64,000 nucleotides of DNA from Cryptomeria japonica (lineage: Eukaryota > Streptophyta > Pinopsida > Cupressales > Cupressaceae). Position 1 is the stretch's first letter, and each line of letters begins with the position of its first letter. The notes beneath the pieces are model-generated. The model saw only the letters and a program-made list of their open reading frames with translations, was not told where the DNA came from and did no database searches. The stretch lies in contig NC_081409.1 of assembly GCF_030272615.1 (NCBI RefSeq), positions 207,807,190 to 207,871,189 of the forward strand, given 5' to 3'. Shown here piece after piece: positions 20,691 to 32,209 of this stretch. The position numbers and the translations under genes are program-made.

Positions 20691-21707
20691 AACTCCCTAA
20701 ATAAATAGGGGACGGATCGAAGGATCCCGTACGCCATTGCAAGACTTGCATAACAATATGGGAGGCGAATGGTCAAGACGACCAAGATTATTGGTTGAAG
20801 ACATTCCCCACCACCTTATGGGGAATTGCCATTGATTGGTATACATACCTAGCAACTCAATATAAAGCATCATGGAACGAATTGAAGAAGGCATTTCAAA
20901 AAGAGTTTAAACTGCTGAGGTCACGACAATGAAATTGTTGCAGAAATTTATAACACTAGGCAAGGGAAGAATGAGAATGTGCAAGCATATAATCGTAGGC
21001 TCAAAGAACTGTTGAACAAGATGGAGAACCAGCCAGCCGACGGGTTGAAGAAGAGGTGGTTCATTGAGGGATTGATCCCCTCATTGCGCAAGAAGATGAA
21101 CCCCCATCCTCGTAAGACGATGCTTACAATTGGACGATGGACATCGAGAGTGAAATCAAAACATCCTCCTGAGGGAAGAGGAAGATCGACGATGACGAGA
21201 GCTCCGAAGGTAGTAGTGATGGAGAATCCAAAATGATTCAAGCCCTTTGATGAGATATGTTGAGAATGATGAAAGAATTGAAGGCTGAGAAAGGAATCAA
21301 TAAAGACAGTAATGAACTATGGTGTACTAGGTGGAAAATTGAGGGGCACACGAAAGGTAATTGTCCTTAAAAGATGTTTTATGAGATTTACTAGCTGATG
21401 GGCCATTCAATAAAGGAGTGTCCATATAATTTGAAGACTAGAAGTACGCAAGTACTCTTTACGCAAGGAGAGTCTAGCTCACTAAAACCACAGAATGTAT
21501 TGCCTGGCGGCAATGGAAATCAACTAGGGTGAAATCAAATATAGTATGACTCCAGAGGACGTCCTATCATATAGTGTTGACAATGCAGTGAATGGGGACA
21601 CTTTGCGAGAGATTGCCAGAATAAGAAAGGTAACGTACAATTATTGTGCAAATGGTGTAGACCGGTGAATCGTGAAGACACCTACTACCCGAATCAAAAG
21701 GGCATCA
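20690..21707 (+). pseudogene. gag of element 1b, first part
   Basis: Matches element 1a gag with frame changes: HCKTCITIWEANGQDDQDYW, LWGIAIDWYTYLATQYKASW, ELKKAFQKEFKLLRS, and 20979-21236 with YNRRLKELLNKMENQPADGL followed by KKRWFIEGL. Knuckle remnants follow. One has lost a Cys (CTRWKIEGHTKGNC), GHSIKECPYN is interrupted upstream by a stop just as in element 1a, and CSEWGHFARDC survives. The coding match stops at 21707, where a solo LTR is inserted. Confidence 0.8.
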
Positions 21708-23720
21708 TGTAATATCCCACAATTTTTTTTTTGAAAACTAGCAATTTACAAGACAAGGAGGACCTGTTAGGGTTAGCAGTGAAAAATACAATAATTCTGA
21801 AAACTACAACTCTTCCACTTTCTGATCACCAAGTGCCCAATTTGGGAAGGTGAGAGCATACAGTGCTGAGGGGATCGTTAGTTGTAGAATACTGAAAATT
21901 ATTACAATACTTGGGCGGCAAGCCAACCCCTTCTGCTTATACAGCGGGTGATGGAAATTATGAAACTTCCTGGCTAACCAAACAACGGAAACAACAATCA
22001 CTTTACTGCTTATGTAGCGGGAGGACTGGAAATGAAGATTACTATCAACTCCACCGCTTATTTAGTGAGAGGACAACATTACAAACAAAGATAGGTGGCA
22101 TGGCCAACCTCTTCCACTTATGTAGTGGGGGATACGAGTAATTTGCAGCAAAGGTATTGATCAGTAGTACTGAAACAATCTTACAATAATGAATCCTGCA
22201 ACTACTGTCGAACCAAGAGAATTATCAACTCTAATAGAAGGAAAGTTCTACTAGAGATTACAATGGATAACACTGAAATTGCAACCCAAATACACACTTA
22301 ATCAAAACTGAAAAGAAACTATCAGCAACACCAAAAACAAACCAGCAACAATGAAATGCACACAACTCACTCAAAACTCCACCAAATAGCTTCAAACCAG
22401 CAGCAAATGAATGCTAGATGATAGGCGATCAAACCCCCCAGCTCAACAACCCCATCAAATCACCACTGAAAATGCTGCACACTGCCCTAGGGTTGGCTGG
22501 AAATGTATGGCCAGCAGCGAAGTTTGATCAGCAAGAGAAAAATGCACACCAAACCACTTGACACGAGCCTCCAGATGATGAATCGCTCAACAGAGAGGCT
22601 TCTAACGAACTATTTCCCAGAACAAATAGTCACTCGAACAGGAAGATATGACTGAAAATCACCTACAACCACTCCAAAAACTAGCAAATTGGAAACACAC
22701 CCAACACACCAAAAATGAAAATCTCTCAATCTCTTCGATCAGCACAATCTATCTCTCTGGATGAAAGATAGTCACAAATAATCAGTTAGGTATTGTCTTT
22801 CAAGCACGAAATTGATGGTTGCTAGGAAGCTCTGAACTTCGAAGCTCAATTCTGGCACTATTCCGACAACATAACATTATCATTCATCAAGTATATTTGC
22901 AAATGAGAGCTCAACACTCTTATTTATAGATTTTGGAGGCTCAAATTTAAATTCACATGGTGCTCAAATTCACCTTTTTTCACTTGCATTTCATTTAATG
23001 ACCCCTCAAGGCTTGGCGTCCCCTCTTCAACCCTCCTAGTCGAACTTTCCAAGGTCAACATGTTATAACATAAAAACATCATAAAGCGTGAAATATTTTT
23101 CATTCTTGGCGCCATTTGACTTGGGAAATAAAATGAGAGTTGGGATAAAAAATTATATATTTCCATTCCTAAGTCGTTCCTCCACATAAATTAAATATTA
23201 AAACCTTAGGCTAAGTTAATAATATATAATAAATCACCTTTAATTCAACAACTGATTAATGCCAAATTGAGCTGAAAACTTAAGTACTGAAACCATCAAA
23301 ACTGAACTGGGTTGGAGCTCTGCACTGAACTGCTAAGAATAACACTGCCTAATATAGCACTTACTAAAATAGTAAGTCCTGGAAACAACTCCATAAAGAT
23401 TGCTCTTCGAACCCTGTGGATGAGCTCAAAAAACCCAAAAAAACCCAGAAACCCTGACGGTTGCTACCAACTTACTAAAAATAGGAAGTTCATAAAACTT
23501 CCTCGAACATAATGCATGGCACACCTTTGTGAAGCTCTCGGAAAAACTAGAAGGAATCTATAGTCTGAATTGTAGAATTCCAACTAGTCCATCATCAAAC
23601 AGCACATGTAAATCTCCCCAAAAGTTGGAAACCCTAATTTCTGCTTCCAGTTAGCCTACGGGCCTCTAGAATAGGCTAATGGCCAACTAAACTTCTCATC
23701 ATTGAGAAGGGGACATTACA
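21708..23720 (-). repeat. 2.0-kb solo LTR, chromovirus-like ends
   Basis: The ends are TGTAATATCCCAC and GGGGACATTACA, a near-perfect terminal inverted pair. The right 150 bp (GGAAACCCTAATTTCTGC, TTAGCCTACGGGCC, GAGAAGGGGACATTACA) match the equivalent end of the gypsy LTR at 57660-57763. The gag frame of element 1b stops at its left edge and resumes at its right edge (LNMLDIVEQDEAALAIM), so it is an insertion. Flanks CATCA and TCTTA do not form a clean TSD. No internal coding region is present. Confidence 0.75.
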
Positions 23721-23981
23721 TCTTAATATGTTGGACATAGTAGAACAAGACGAGGCAGCTCTAGCAATCATGAGAGCACAAACGAAGAAAGTAGTGTATT
23801 TGGACCCTTGTAAGGAGAAGGAATGACTTAGAGAAGCTAGAGAAAAAGTAGAACAAGTGTTGGCAAAGGAATGAATAACTTCCAATGGAAGTGCAAATAT
23901 GTCATTGCGAGAGTCAAAGAAGAACGTAGTTCAATAGATGCTACAAACAACCATACCCATCAAGGTGACGGACCTTCTTCA
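23721..23981 (+). pseudogene. gag of element 1b, middle part
   Basis: Encodes LNMLDIVEQDEAALAIMRAQ and TKKVVYLDPCKEKE, then PIKVTDLLHV, each matching element 1a (LLNIEKAEK, ITRAQTKKATYPDPRTKEE, PIRVKDLLETMPQL). Two stops are present. The frame is cut by the copia insertion after CTTCA at 23977-23981. Confidence 0.8.
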
Positions 23982-24723
23982 TGTTGAAATAATAGCTAGC
24001 TTGGATAAAGGCAATTTCCAATTGTACGATTTATTATTGGGTCTGGGCCCAAATCAATTATAATAAATAAAGGCAATAACTTCATTATGAGGCAGGACCT
24101 ATTGAGTGGTCTAATTGTAAGATGTAAAACTAAATAAAGGCAATGACTTCATTATGAGGCAGTGCTATTGAGTGGTCTAATTGTAAAAGGTAAAACATAT
24201 AAGCAAGCCGACTTGCTAACTTGACACCTCAAGTCAAGTATATAATCAAGTAAATTGTATGACATTAGACACGATACATTACATCAATGAATTATCTCTG
24301 CAAGACTAGTGAATTTCTCCAGCATATGATCAGCGAATTTCTTCTGTGATTCATCTCTCTAGAGGCAGCGATTCATTATTCATGAACAACAAGTCTGAGA
24401 GCAGCGAATATCATCCTTGGTCAACGAATTGACTTGCATAATCTGTGCATGACAACGAACAGGCTTCTGAGATCTTGCAGATAAGTTAATGCTATTGTTT
24501 GTGCCCTAGTTTGATGTCATCATTCTGCTGTTCTGAGTTATCTGCTGCTTCAAGTGTTGAAGCAAAATTGTAATGTTACAATTTGTTTCTGCATAATAAA
24601 GATTGAGATTTGTTGCTGGCTTTTTCACCTCCAAGAGGGAGGTTTTCCTAGGGTACTCTTGTGTTCTGTGTGTGCATTGTGTTGTTTTCAGTTCATTGCT
24701 ATCATTTTGATCTAAAAATAACA
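23982..24723 (+). repeat. 5' LTR of copia element
   Basis: Begins TGTTGAAATAATAGCTAGC and ends AAAATAACA. It contains an internal tandem duplication of about 65 bp (AATAAAGGCAAT..., 24064 and 24134), present in both LTRs and therefore ancestral. It is longer than the 3' copy (742 versus 733 bp) owing to small indels. Confidence 0.93.
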
Positions 24724-24735
24724 TGGTATCAGAGC
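24724..24735 (+). promoter_or_regulatory. primer binding site, initiator tRNA-Met
   Basis: TGGTATCAGAGC follows the 5' LTR without spacing. It is the standard complement of the 3' end of plant initiator tRNA-Met used by copia elements. Confidence 0.93.
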
Positions 24736-24807
24736 TTTAGGTTCATTATAAAGTAATTAGATTATTAGTTATCCTTCACTTTCAGTTTGCTATTTTAGTT
24801 TTGCAAG

Positions 24808-25620
24808 ATGGTTACAAGATTGAAGGTAGAGGACAGACTTGATGGTGCTCTCAACTTTACTTCTTGGAAAGTTCGTGTCCTTCTTGCCCTTGAAGAGATT
24901 GAGCTGTTACAGTTTGTGGAAGACAAGGATCTGCCAGAACCCTCAGATCCAGATGAGTTAAAGCAGTTCAAGAAGAATGCTCTTAAGGCAAAGAAGTTTC
25001 TAATTGATTCTGTGAAGGATCATCTTGTTCCAGTCATCTCCAAGTTACCTTCAGCCAAGGAGATGTTCAAACACCTAGAAGGAATGTACAAAATCAATAA
25101 CATCAACCAGGCACTTACTCTAAGGCAACAACTTCTTCATGAAAATTTCAGAATTGAAGGACCAACTCAACTCCATTGGAAGTGAAGTAGTGGACAAGGA
25201 TATTGTCATGATTGCATTAAATGGTCTCCCTGATTCTTGGGATCCATTCATTCAAAGCATAAGCGGAAGAGATGAATTTCCCTCGTTTCGCCTCCGGTCT
25301 GATTGCATTCAAGAGGAATCTTGCCTAGCCGCAAGAGGAATGCTCAAGGGCACTCATGGAGGTGACCATCATGTGCTTGCATCTCAACATGTCAAAAGAA
25401 AGGGTGATCATTGGAAGAAGAACAACTTCAAAAGAGATAGAGACTTCAGACCTCCTGCTGCTTACGATTCAAGGAAGAAGCCAAGGGATCTTTCATGTAT
25501 CCGTTGCTTCAGCTATGATAAGTTTCGACACTATGCTAAAGAATGTCAGAATCTGCCCAGGCAAGGAGAAGCAAACCTGAATGAAGTTGCAGATCCAAAG
25601 GATAACGAAGACTTCCTCTT
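24808..25620 (+). pseudogene. copia gag with zinc knuckle
   Basis: The start ATG at 24808 gives MVTRLKVEDRLDGALNFTSW, a copia-type gag start with the LDG-x-LNFTSWK box. The frame fails near 25140-25180, where a second frame takes over (MKISELKDQLNSIGSEV, then IALNGLPDSWDPFIQSI); part of the sequence between them appears deleted. The zinc knuckle near 25500 reads CIRCFSYDKFRHYAKEC, with seven rather than four residues between the second Cys and His, so metal binding is doubtful. Gag forms the particle that packages element RNA. Confidence 0.85.
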
Positions 25621-27157
25621 CTTTTTTGCCTTATCCAGCAATGTGCCAACTGACTGCAACACTTGGTTGATAGACAGTGGTGCATCTAGGCATATCACGG
25701 GATACCGGGAGCACCTCTCAGACTTAATGGAGAAAGAGTCCAATCTTCATGTGGTAATTGGTGATGATGCTCAGTATTCGGTAAGAGGTTTTGGCAATAC
25801 TTCTTTAAATTTAGAATCTGGTATTTCCTTGCATCTTAGTGATATTTTATTTGTTCTTGGAATTAAAAGAAATTTAATCTCCATTTCTGCCCTAGAAGAT
25901 AAAGGTTATCAAGTAGCATTTTCTGAGGGTAGAGTACTTGCTTGGCCTAAGAAATCCAGTTTTAAATCTGCTCGTGTTATTGGAAATATATATGATAGTT
26001 TGTATAAGCTTTCAGCTCATCCCGTTCGAGTACTCATTCATGAAGCTCCCAAATCTAGCGAGCTATGGCATAGAAGGCTTGGCCACCTTCACTTTCAGGC
26101 ACTTCCTTCACTTGAAAAGATGGTTAAAGGTATGCCTAAACTTAGTCATTCTCATGATGATACTTGCAAAGGTTGTGCATTAGGTAAGAACACTAAAAGT
26201 CCATTTCATAAAAGTGAAAGTAGAGCTAAGGAAAAAATAGCACTTGTTCATTCTAATTTATGTGGACCTATGTCTGTTCCTTCACCTAGTGGATTTCTAT
26301 ACTAGGTTACATTTATAGATGATTTTTCTAGAAAGACCTGGATTTACTTTCTAAAATCTAAAGAATCTGATGAAGTGCTAAGTAGGTTTAAAGAATTTAA
26401 AGCCCTAGTTGAAAACATGTCTAGTAAAAGGATTAAAGTGTTAAGATCTGACAATGGAGGTGAATACACCTCAAGTAGTTTCAATGACTTTTGTGTAGAG
26501 ATAGGAATTAAGAGGGAGTTCTGCGTTCCCTACAATCCTCAACAAAATGGTGTGGCTGAACGAAAGAATAGAACCATTGTTGAAGCAGCTAAAGCAATGA
26601 TTCATGATCAGGATCTGCAGACTTTCTTATGGGCCGAAGCATCCAAGACTGCAGTATACATTCAGAACAAATGCCGTCATCGTGTCCTGAAGAACATGAC
26701 TCCTGAAGAAGCCTACATTGGAGTCAAACTGGATATTAGCCACCTAAGGATTTTTGGAAGTTTTGTCTATGTTCATGTGCCAAAGGAAATTAGAACTAAG
26801 CTAGAGCCATCTGGAAAGAAAGATATCCTTGTTGGATACAGTGAATCCTCCAAAGCATTTCGTATCTACAATCCAGGACAAAGGTATATTGAGGTAAGTA
26901 GAGATGGTACGTTTGAAGAAAATATTGCTTTTAAGAAATCTAAAGGTTCCCTTGTCAATGATGATAGAGAAGTTAATGATAATCAAAACATGGATACTGA
27001 TACTAACCTTGAGATTCAAAGGGAGTCTATTGAGCCTCTCGAACCTATTGAGCATGGTGATCCTCTTGAGCCTCTGGATCCAACTGATGGACCTAGAGAT
27101 ATCGCAGTTAGCAAGAAAATGCCATTTTGGGTTAGGAGCACAATTCAGGAAACTTAA
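25621..27157 (+). pseudogene. copia protease and integrase
   Basis: The protease has WLIDSGASRHITG (DSG active site, about 25665). Gag-pre-integrase is LWHRRLGHLHFQALPSLEKM with CKGCALGKN completing the HHCC finger. In the integrase core the first catalytic Asp is replaced by Asn (HSNLCGPM, about 26250), then a TAG at 26303 interrupts the frame. The core continues with FIDDFSRKTWIYFLKSKE, RSDNGGEYTSSSF (second D) and YNPQQNGVAERKNR (third E). The frame ends at 27157. The loss of the catalytic D and the stop show that this copy cannot integrate by itself. Confidence 0.9.
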
Positions 27158-27721
27158 AAGTTTGCAGCTCCTAGTGACACTTTCAGAGAAAGTAGGAGAC
27201 CTCATAAGTTCTCCAACTATGTTGCAATGATGTGCAACATCATTGAGACTGAACCATCCAACATAGAAGAAGCTATGGACCAACAAGCATAGAAACTAGC
27301 TATGGACGAAGAGTACCAATCCATCATCAAGAATGATGTCTGGGATATTGTGCCTAGACCTAAAAGTAAGTCTGTTGTTTCTTCTAAATGGTTTTTTAAA
27401 ATTAAACATGCTGCTGATGGTAGTATAGAGAAACATAAAGCTAGATTTGTAGCTCGTGGTTTTTTCTCAAAAGGAAGGCATAGATTATGAAGAAACATTT
27501 GCTCCTGTTGCTAGATATACTTCTATTAGAACTATTATAGCCATTGCTGCAGCTAAGGGTTGGAAGTTACATCAGATGGATGTAAAGACTACCTTCCTTA
27601 AGAATCGATAAGTACTTGGTTAGTTTAGGGTTCTGTAAGAATGATGCTGATCTTAACCTTTACTTTAAAGTATTTAATGTTGAAATGCTAATTCTGGTTT
27701 TATATGTGGATGATTTATTTC
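27158..27721 (+). pseudogene. copia reverse transcriptase, N-terminal part
   Basis: Encodes MDEEYQSIIKNDVWDIVPRP, KWFFKIKHAADGSIEKHKAR and, after a frameshift near 27470, [20 protein letters not shown] and [14 protein letters not shown]. About 50 residues that normally follow (the stretch through the LKQAPRAW box) are deleted, so MDVKTTFL joins directly to a short frame ending [17 protein letters not shown]. It reaches the active site LYVDDL at about 27700-27717, where the hAT-type element is inserted. Confidence 0.88.
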
Positions 27722-28735
27722 CAGAGTTTCGTGACTCGCGGCGAGTCACGCGAGTCAGCGGGCCGGGTGACCTCTGCCGGGTCACAGTGACCCTGACCCG
27801 GGCTCGGACGGGTCAGTGGGCGTGACTCGCCTGACTTGCCACGAGTCAGCGAGTCACTCCTTGACTCGCCGAGTCCGAGGGTCGTGACCCGGCCGGCGTC
27901 ACTGACCCGGCCGACGTCACTTACCGAGTCTGATCTGATCCCAAAAATAGCAGGGCCGGGTCCGAGTTTGATCTGATCTGATGAGTTCCTTTCAAGTTTT
28001 CTAGATTTGGGGTGAGTGTCTTGCAGTTGCAATATTGAAGAATTATTGTTGGAGTGCCATTTGTCAGAGGCCACCCCTTGGTCAAACCAATTTTTTTTGC
28101 CTTCCCCAACTAACCCACTGCTGGTAATTTGTAAAATGGTTTGCTAATGTGATTGGCCTTAAGATTTTATTGTTTTCAGATTGATGGATTTTGTCATATA
28201 ACACATTCTCTAAATTGAATTGCAAAGTAACCCAATTTTCACAAATATCAATTTACCAAAACTGAAGGCAAGGAGAATGGAATGCATTATTTGAATAAAA
28301 TACAAACCTGACCTTCAATATTCTGTGGCAGAAAATTTGCCAGCAATTAACAAATAATAATAGGATGCTCTTATCCTCCACTGTTGTTGGTACTAAAGGA
28401 ATATAGCAGAGATAAATTTCTGAATACGAGTTACCATTGAAATCAAATTTGTAATGACTCCTACGACTCACAAAGCACACAACAGTGGTAGTACAAGCAT
28501 ATCACCTTTGACGTGCATTCAACTGTCCTTATTCAATAATGGGTGTATGAAATTAGCTTCTATTTGATGATGTTATAGTGTCTTTAACCTTAATTCAATA
28601 ATGGGTGTATGAAACAAGTTTTAAATCATTAAAAATCTTTAAATTTAAGGGTTTTCTTATTTTGCCGAGTCGTTGCCAAGTCATTGCCGAGTTAGCCTTG
28701 CCGAGTCAGAGCCGAGTCCGAGTCCGGGAACTTTG
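27722..28735. mobile_element. non-autonomous hAT-type element, 1014 bp, in the RT active site
   Basis: Perfect 8-bp target duplication TTTATTTC (27714-27721 and 28736-28743), the length made by hAT transposases. The terminal inverted repeats are CAGAGTTTCGTGACTCG and, from the other end, CAAAGTTCCCGGACTCG (13 of 17 identical). Excision of the element and one TSD copy brings the YVDDL box next to LTGED, as in other copia RTs. Both ends are packed with GAGTC/GACTCG words; the middle is AT-rich. No transposase frame is present, so it depended on another hAT element. Confidence 0.9.
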
Positions 28736-29663
28736 TTTATTTCTAACTGGCGAAGATAATCTCATCATTAGGTGTAAGAAATAATTAGCTACTGAATTTG
28801 AAATGAAGGATCTAGGTCTAATGCATTACTTTCTAGGGTTAGAAGTGTGACAAAGACCTAATGAAATCATTCTAAGTCAAGGAAAATATATTGTTGATAT
28901 TTTGAAGAGATTTGAAATGTTGGATTGCAAACCTATGTCTACTCCTATGGAAACTAACTTGAAGAAATTGAGTTTATCTGCAACTAACTCTGATTTTGCA
29001 GATCCTTCTGAGTACAGGCAATTGATTGGATCATTGATGTATCTAGTTAACACTAGACCAAACATTTGTTATGCAGTGAGTGCACTCAACCAGTTTATGA
29101 ACAAGCCAAAGCATGTTCACCTTGTTGCAGCCAAACATATTCTGAGATACTTGCGTGGAACTATTGGCTATGGGCTAAAGTATCCAATCAACACTATCGT
29201 TACCGATAGGAAGAGCACTTCAGGTATTTGTTTCAGTTTGGGTTCTGGTGTGATTTCCAGGGCCAACAGGAAACAGTCCTCAGTAGCCTTGAGTACTGCA
29301 GAAGATGAGTAGATTGCATCGAGTGTTGCATCGAGAGAAGCAGTGTGGCTTCGAAAGCTTCTTGTTGGGTTGTTTGGACAACCTTGGGAACCCACAGTTA
29401 TTCATTGTGATAATCAAAGTTGTATTAAAATGTTTGCTAATCCTGTGTTTCATGACAGATCAAAACATGTGGAAACTCACTATCACTATGTTCGTGATAT
29501 GGTACAAAGAGGTGCCTTACAGCTGAAATACGTCAGGACTGATGAGCAGGTTGTAGACATTCTCACCAAGCCCCTTGGTCATGTGAAGTTTGAATACTTC
29601 AGAGATAGACTTGGAATTGTGGAGAATCCAGCTATGACTGAGAGGGAGTCTCAATCTCAGTGA
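28736..29663 (+). pseudogene. copia RT C-terminal part and RNase H
   Basis: After the inserted element the RT resumes with LTGEDNLIIRCKK, EFEMKDLGLMHYFLGLEV (one stop after it) and QGKYIVDILKRFEMLDCKPM. It continues with YRQLIGSLMYLVNTRPNICY. RNase H follows: DRKSTSGICFSLGSGVISRA, a stop near 29310, WLRKLLVGLFGQPWEPTVIH and the ending QVVDILTKPLGHVKFEYFRD. The stop after RESQSQ at 29663 is the natural end of pol. Confidence 0.9.
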
Positions 29664-29674
29664 TGCATTAAGTT

Positions 29675-29900
29675 GCATCTTCCACCCTCTGCGGGCAATG
29701 CATGGTAGTCACCCTCTGTGGGCAATGCAAGGTGACAGTATATCCTTCTCTAGGAGAAGGTTGAGGTGAAAGACCTCTTCCACCCTTTGTGGGCTATGCA
29801 AGGTGGATCCATCCTCTGCGGGCAATGGAAAGATGGAAAGTTTTGTTGTTTTCTTGCAGGTTACATTCATCCTCTACGGGCAATGTAAGATGAATCTCAT
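29675..29900 (+). repeat. cluster of stem-loops with a conserved loop, copia 3' region
   Basis: Four hairpins share a loop of the type CTCTGCGGGCAATGCAAG but have different paired stems: GTCACC/GGTGAC (29708-29736), TCCACC/GGTGGA (29779-29807), TCCATC/GATGGA (29808-29837) and ATTCATC/GATGAAT (29865-29895). A related unit with a weaker stem lies at 29682-29706. Two other perfect hairpins lie between: CCTTCTC-TAG-GAGAAGG (29744-29760) and GAGGT-GAAAG-ACCTC (29763-29777). The cluster is non-coding and lies between the pol stop and the 3' LTR. Confidence 0.85.
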
Positions 29901-29972
29901 AAAGAAGTCCATGAAGCATGATTACACTATAGCTGACTAAATCCTCTCTAGCTAAGATGGAGTGTTGAAATA

Positions 29973-30705
29973 GTAGCTAGCTTGGATAAAGGCAATTTCC
30001 AATTGTACGATTTATTATTGGGGCTAGGCCCAAATCATTTATAATAAATAAAGGCAATAACTTCATTATGAGGCAGGACCTATTGAGTGGTCTAATTGTA
30101 AAATGTAAAACTAAATAAAGGCAATAACTTCATTATGAGGCAAGACCTATTGAGCAGTCTAATTGTAAAATGTAAAACATATAAGCAAGCCAACTTGCTA
30201 ACTTGACACCTCAAGTCAAGTATTTAATCAAGTAAATTGTATGACATTAGACACAATACATTACATCAACGAATTATCTCTGCAAGACTAGCGAATTTCT
30301 CCAGCATATGATCAACGAATTTCTTCTGTGATTCATCTCTCTAGAGGCAACGATTCATTATTCGTGAACAAGAAGTCTGAGAGCAGTGAATATCATCCTT
30401 GGTCAGCGAATTGACTTGCATAATCTGTGCATGACAACAAACAAACTTCTGAGATCTTGCAGATAAGTTAATGCTATTGTTTGTGCCCTAGTTTGATGTC
30501 ATCATTCTGTTGTTCTGAGTTATCTGCTGCTTCAAGTGTTGAAGCAAAACTGTAATGTTGCAATCTGTTTCTGCATAATAAAGATTGAGATTTGTTGCTG
30601 GGTTTTTCACCTCCAAGAGGGAGGTTTTCCTAGGGTACTCTTGTGATCTGTGTGTGCATTGTGTTGTTTTCTGTTCATTGCTATTAGTCTGATCTAAAAA
30701 TAACA
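29973..30705 (+). repeat. 3' LTR of copia element
   Basis: Begins TGTTGAAATAGTAGCTAGC and ends AAAATAACA. Most bases match the 5' LTR, with scattered substitutions. The purine-rich AAGATGGAG stands directly before it. Confidence 0.93.
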
Positions 30706-30710
30706 CTTCA

Positions 30711-31629
30711 AACTATGCCGCAACTAAGAGTGACAATTACCTAGAAACAATGTAAGCCACAAAAGGAGGAACGCGGTCAGTGACGACACAATCATCTAGA
30801 AACAATGTAAGCCACAAAAGGAGGAATGAGTGTAGAAACCACCATGTGAAGGGAATGAGGCTAGTGATCCAATGTTGTTGACGGTGAGCATCAGGAGGAA
30901 GTCAACTGTTGTCGAGATGGAAATAATGGGCCAAAAGTTGATAAACACCATTGTCAACGGGGCTCGGGAGTTAAGGTGTTGTCGAAGGACACTTGGAAAT
31001 GTCTAGGGAAGTCAACGCTTTGGTCGTTAACCTTCCACTTGGTAGGTGTCGACCAACATGGCATCGAGCCGTTTGGAACAGTGATGGCATAAAAAGTAAT
31101 GATTGGGACACAACAATTTTTGTTGGACTTCGTAGTCATCCTATTGTAGAAGAAGGCGTATGATGCAGTCCTTGGGAGGGGATGGTTGATTACAGCCAAG
31201 GCAAATCATAATTGGAAGCAAAACACACTCTTGATCGAGGGTGATGGGAGGAAGTACGTCATTGACCTGAGGAATCATGTAGTGAATAAAGAGTTGGCAT
31301 CCTTCGACTCAGAGTCTGAGGGTGGAGAGTTAGGTATGGATGAAGGGAGGAAAGGCATGGAACCTAATGATGAAGGGGTGCTTGAACTTAAAGATTGCTC
31401 CAAAAATGAGACGAGTTCCTTGAATGGACTATTCCTCTGGCAAATGGAAGACTACGAGGTATTTTCGCCAACATGTAATTTCTTGGAAGCTACAACCCTT
31501 GGCAAAGAGCAATCGATGAAAGTGTGTAAAGTTATGGACAATATATCTGATAATATGAAGATGGAAAATGAAAAGAAGCAAAATATAATGGAGTCAGTAA
31601 AAATTAAAAAAGTTAAATGGAGGGCATGA
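30711..31629 (+). pseudogene. protease and C-terminal part of element 1b gag-pro
   Basis: Matches element 1a: TLWSLTFHLVGVDQHGIEPF, FLLDFVVILL, KKAYDAVLGRGWLITAKANH, GDGRKYVIDLRNHVVNKELA and NDEGVLELKDCSKNETSSLN. Here the protease active site region reads IVNGARE, so the catalytic D is gone. Frameshifts and stops lie before 31186, and the frame is then open to 31629. The end is followed by the CGTACG-rich region, as in element 1a. Confidence 0.82.
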
Positions 31630-31679
31630 CAACATTTGGTGGACAACACTATAAGAGTTTGGCCATGGCATCCCCCGAC

Positions 31680-32062
31680 CCTCATGCCGTACGAAAAGAA
31701 TTTAGATGCTAGGACCCTCATGCCATACGATAAGAATTTAGACACATGACGCTATGCCTCAAACAAGTCTTCCCAGTTCGTACGGAGAAAGGGATACTTG
31801 GTTGTACGAGAACATTGAACCATACGAGGAAAAGATTGGTAGGTTGTATGTGAGCAAAGCAATAGAGCCGTACGGAAAGGAGGACCACACATTGTACGTG
31901 GGAGTGAAAGGAAGTAACTTGTACGGAAGGAAGGACCACATGTCGTATGGGGGAGTGGAAGGAAGTCATAAGGAGGAGATGAAGTACTATCCAAGCTCGA
32001 CAAATCATATGCAAGGGAGCCGTACGAGGGAAGAACAATGTATTGTTGTGCGTTGCACACAC
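31680..32062 (+). repeat. CGTACGG dispersed repeat, element 1b left part
   Basis: Words such as CCGTACGAAAAG, TCGTACGGAGAAAG, AGCCGTACGGAAAGGAGG, CTTGTACGGAAGG and GCCGTACGAGGG recur every 30-45 bp. A frame through it reads as repeated PYG/LYG, but this is a by-product of the repeat. The same region continues at 41990 beyond the X1 insertion. Confidence 0.75.
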
Positions 32063-32209
32063 TACCTGTTGCCGACAGGGTCCCCCTCTTTAAGTTTTCA
32101 GCTTTCGTCCTGCGCAGAGAGTCTCACATTTTTGATTGCCCAAAATCAAAATAGGAGAGTCTGGTTATAGCGTAAGCCTGACAATCTGCTAGATGAAGTA
32201 AACGCCTAA

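Larger units (their letters stand above)
23982..30705 (+). mobile_element. full-length Ty1/copia retrotransposon
   Basis: The LTRs are 23982-24723 and 29973-30705, and the perfect TSD is CTTCA (23977-23981 and 30706-30710). It interrupts the gag-protease frame of element 1b, which resumes after 30710 with MPQLRVTIT. Inside, in order, are a PBS, gag, protease, integrase, RT, RNase H, a cluster of stem-loops and a purine-rich tract. The RT is split by a 1014-bp hAT-type element. Frameshifts, stops and a deletion in RT make it non-autonomous now. Confidence 0.95.

Noticed and set aside
21708-23720. Target duplication of the 2.0-kb solo LTR
   Set aside because: The flanking five bases CATCA and TCTTA differ. 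Only the coding continuity of element 1b supports the insertion.
24506-24724. Matching reverse frames in both copia LTRs (24506 and 30488)
   Set aside because: They lie within LTRs, have no motif, and are conserved only because the LTRs are copies of each other.
31754-32170. 138-codon frame with repeated PYG/LYG
   Set aside because: It is a translation of the CGTACGG repeat; the equivalent part of element 1a is not open in that frame.
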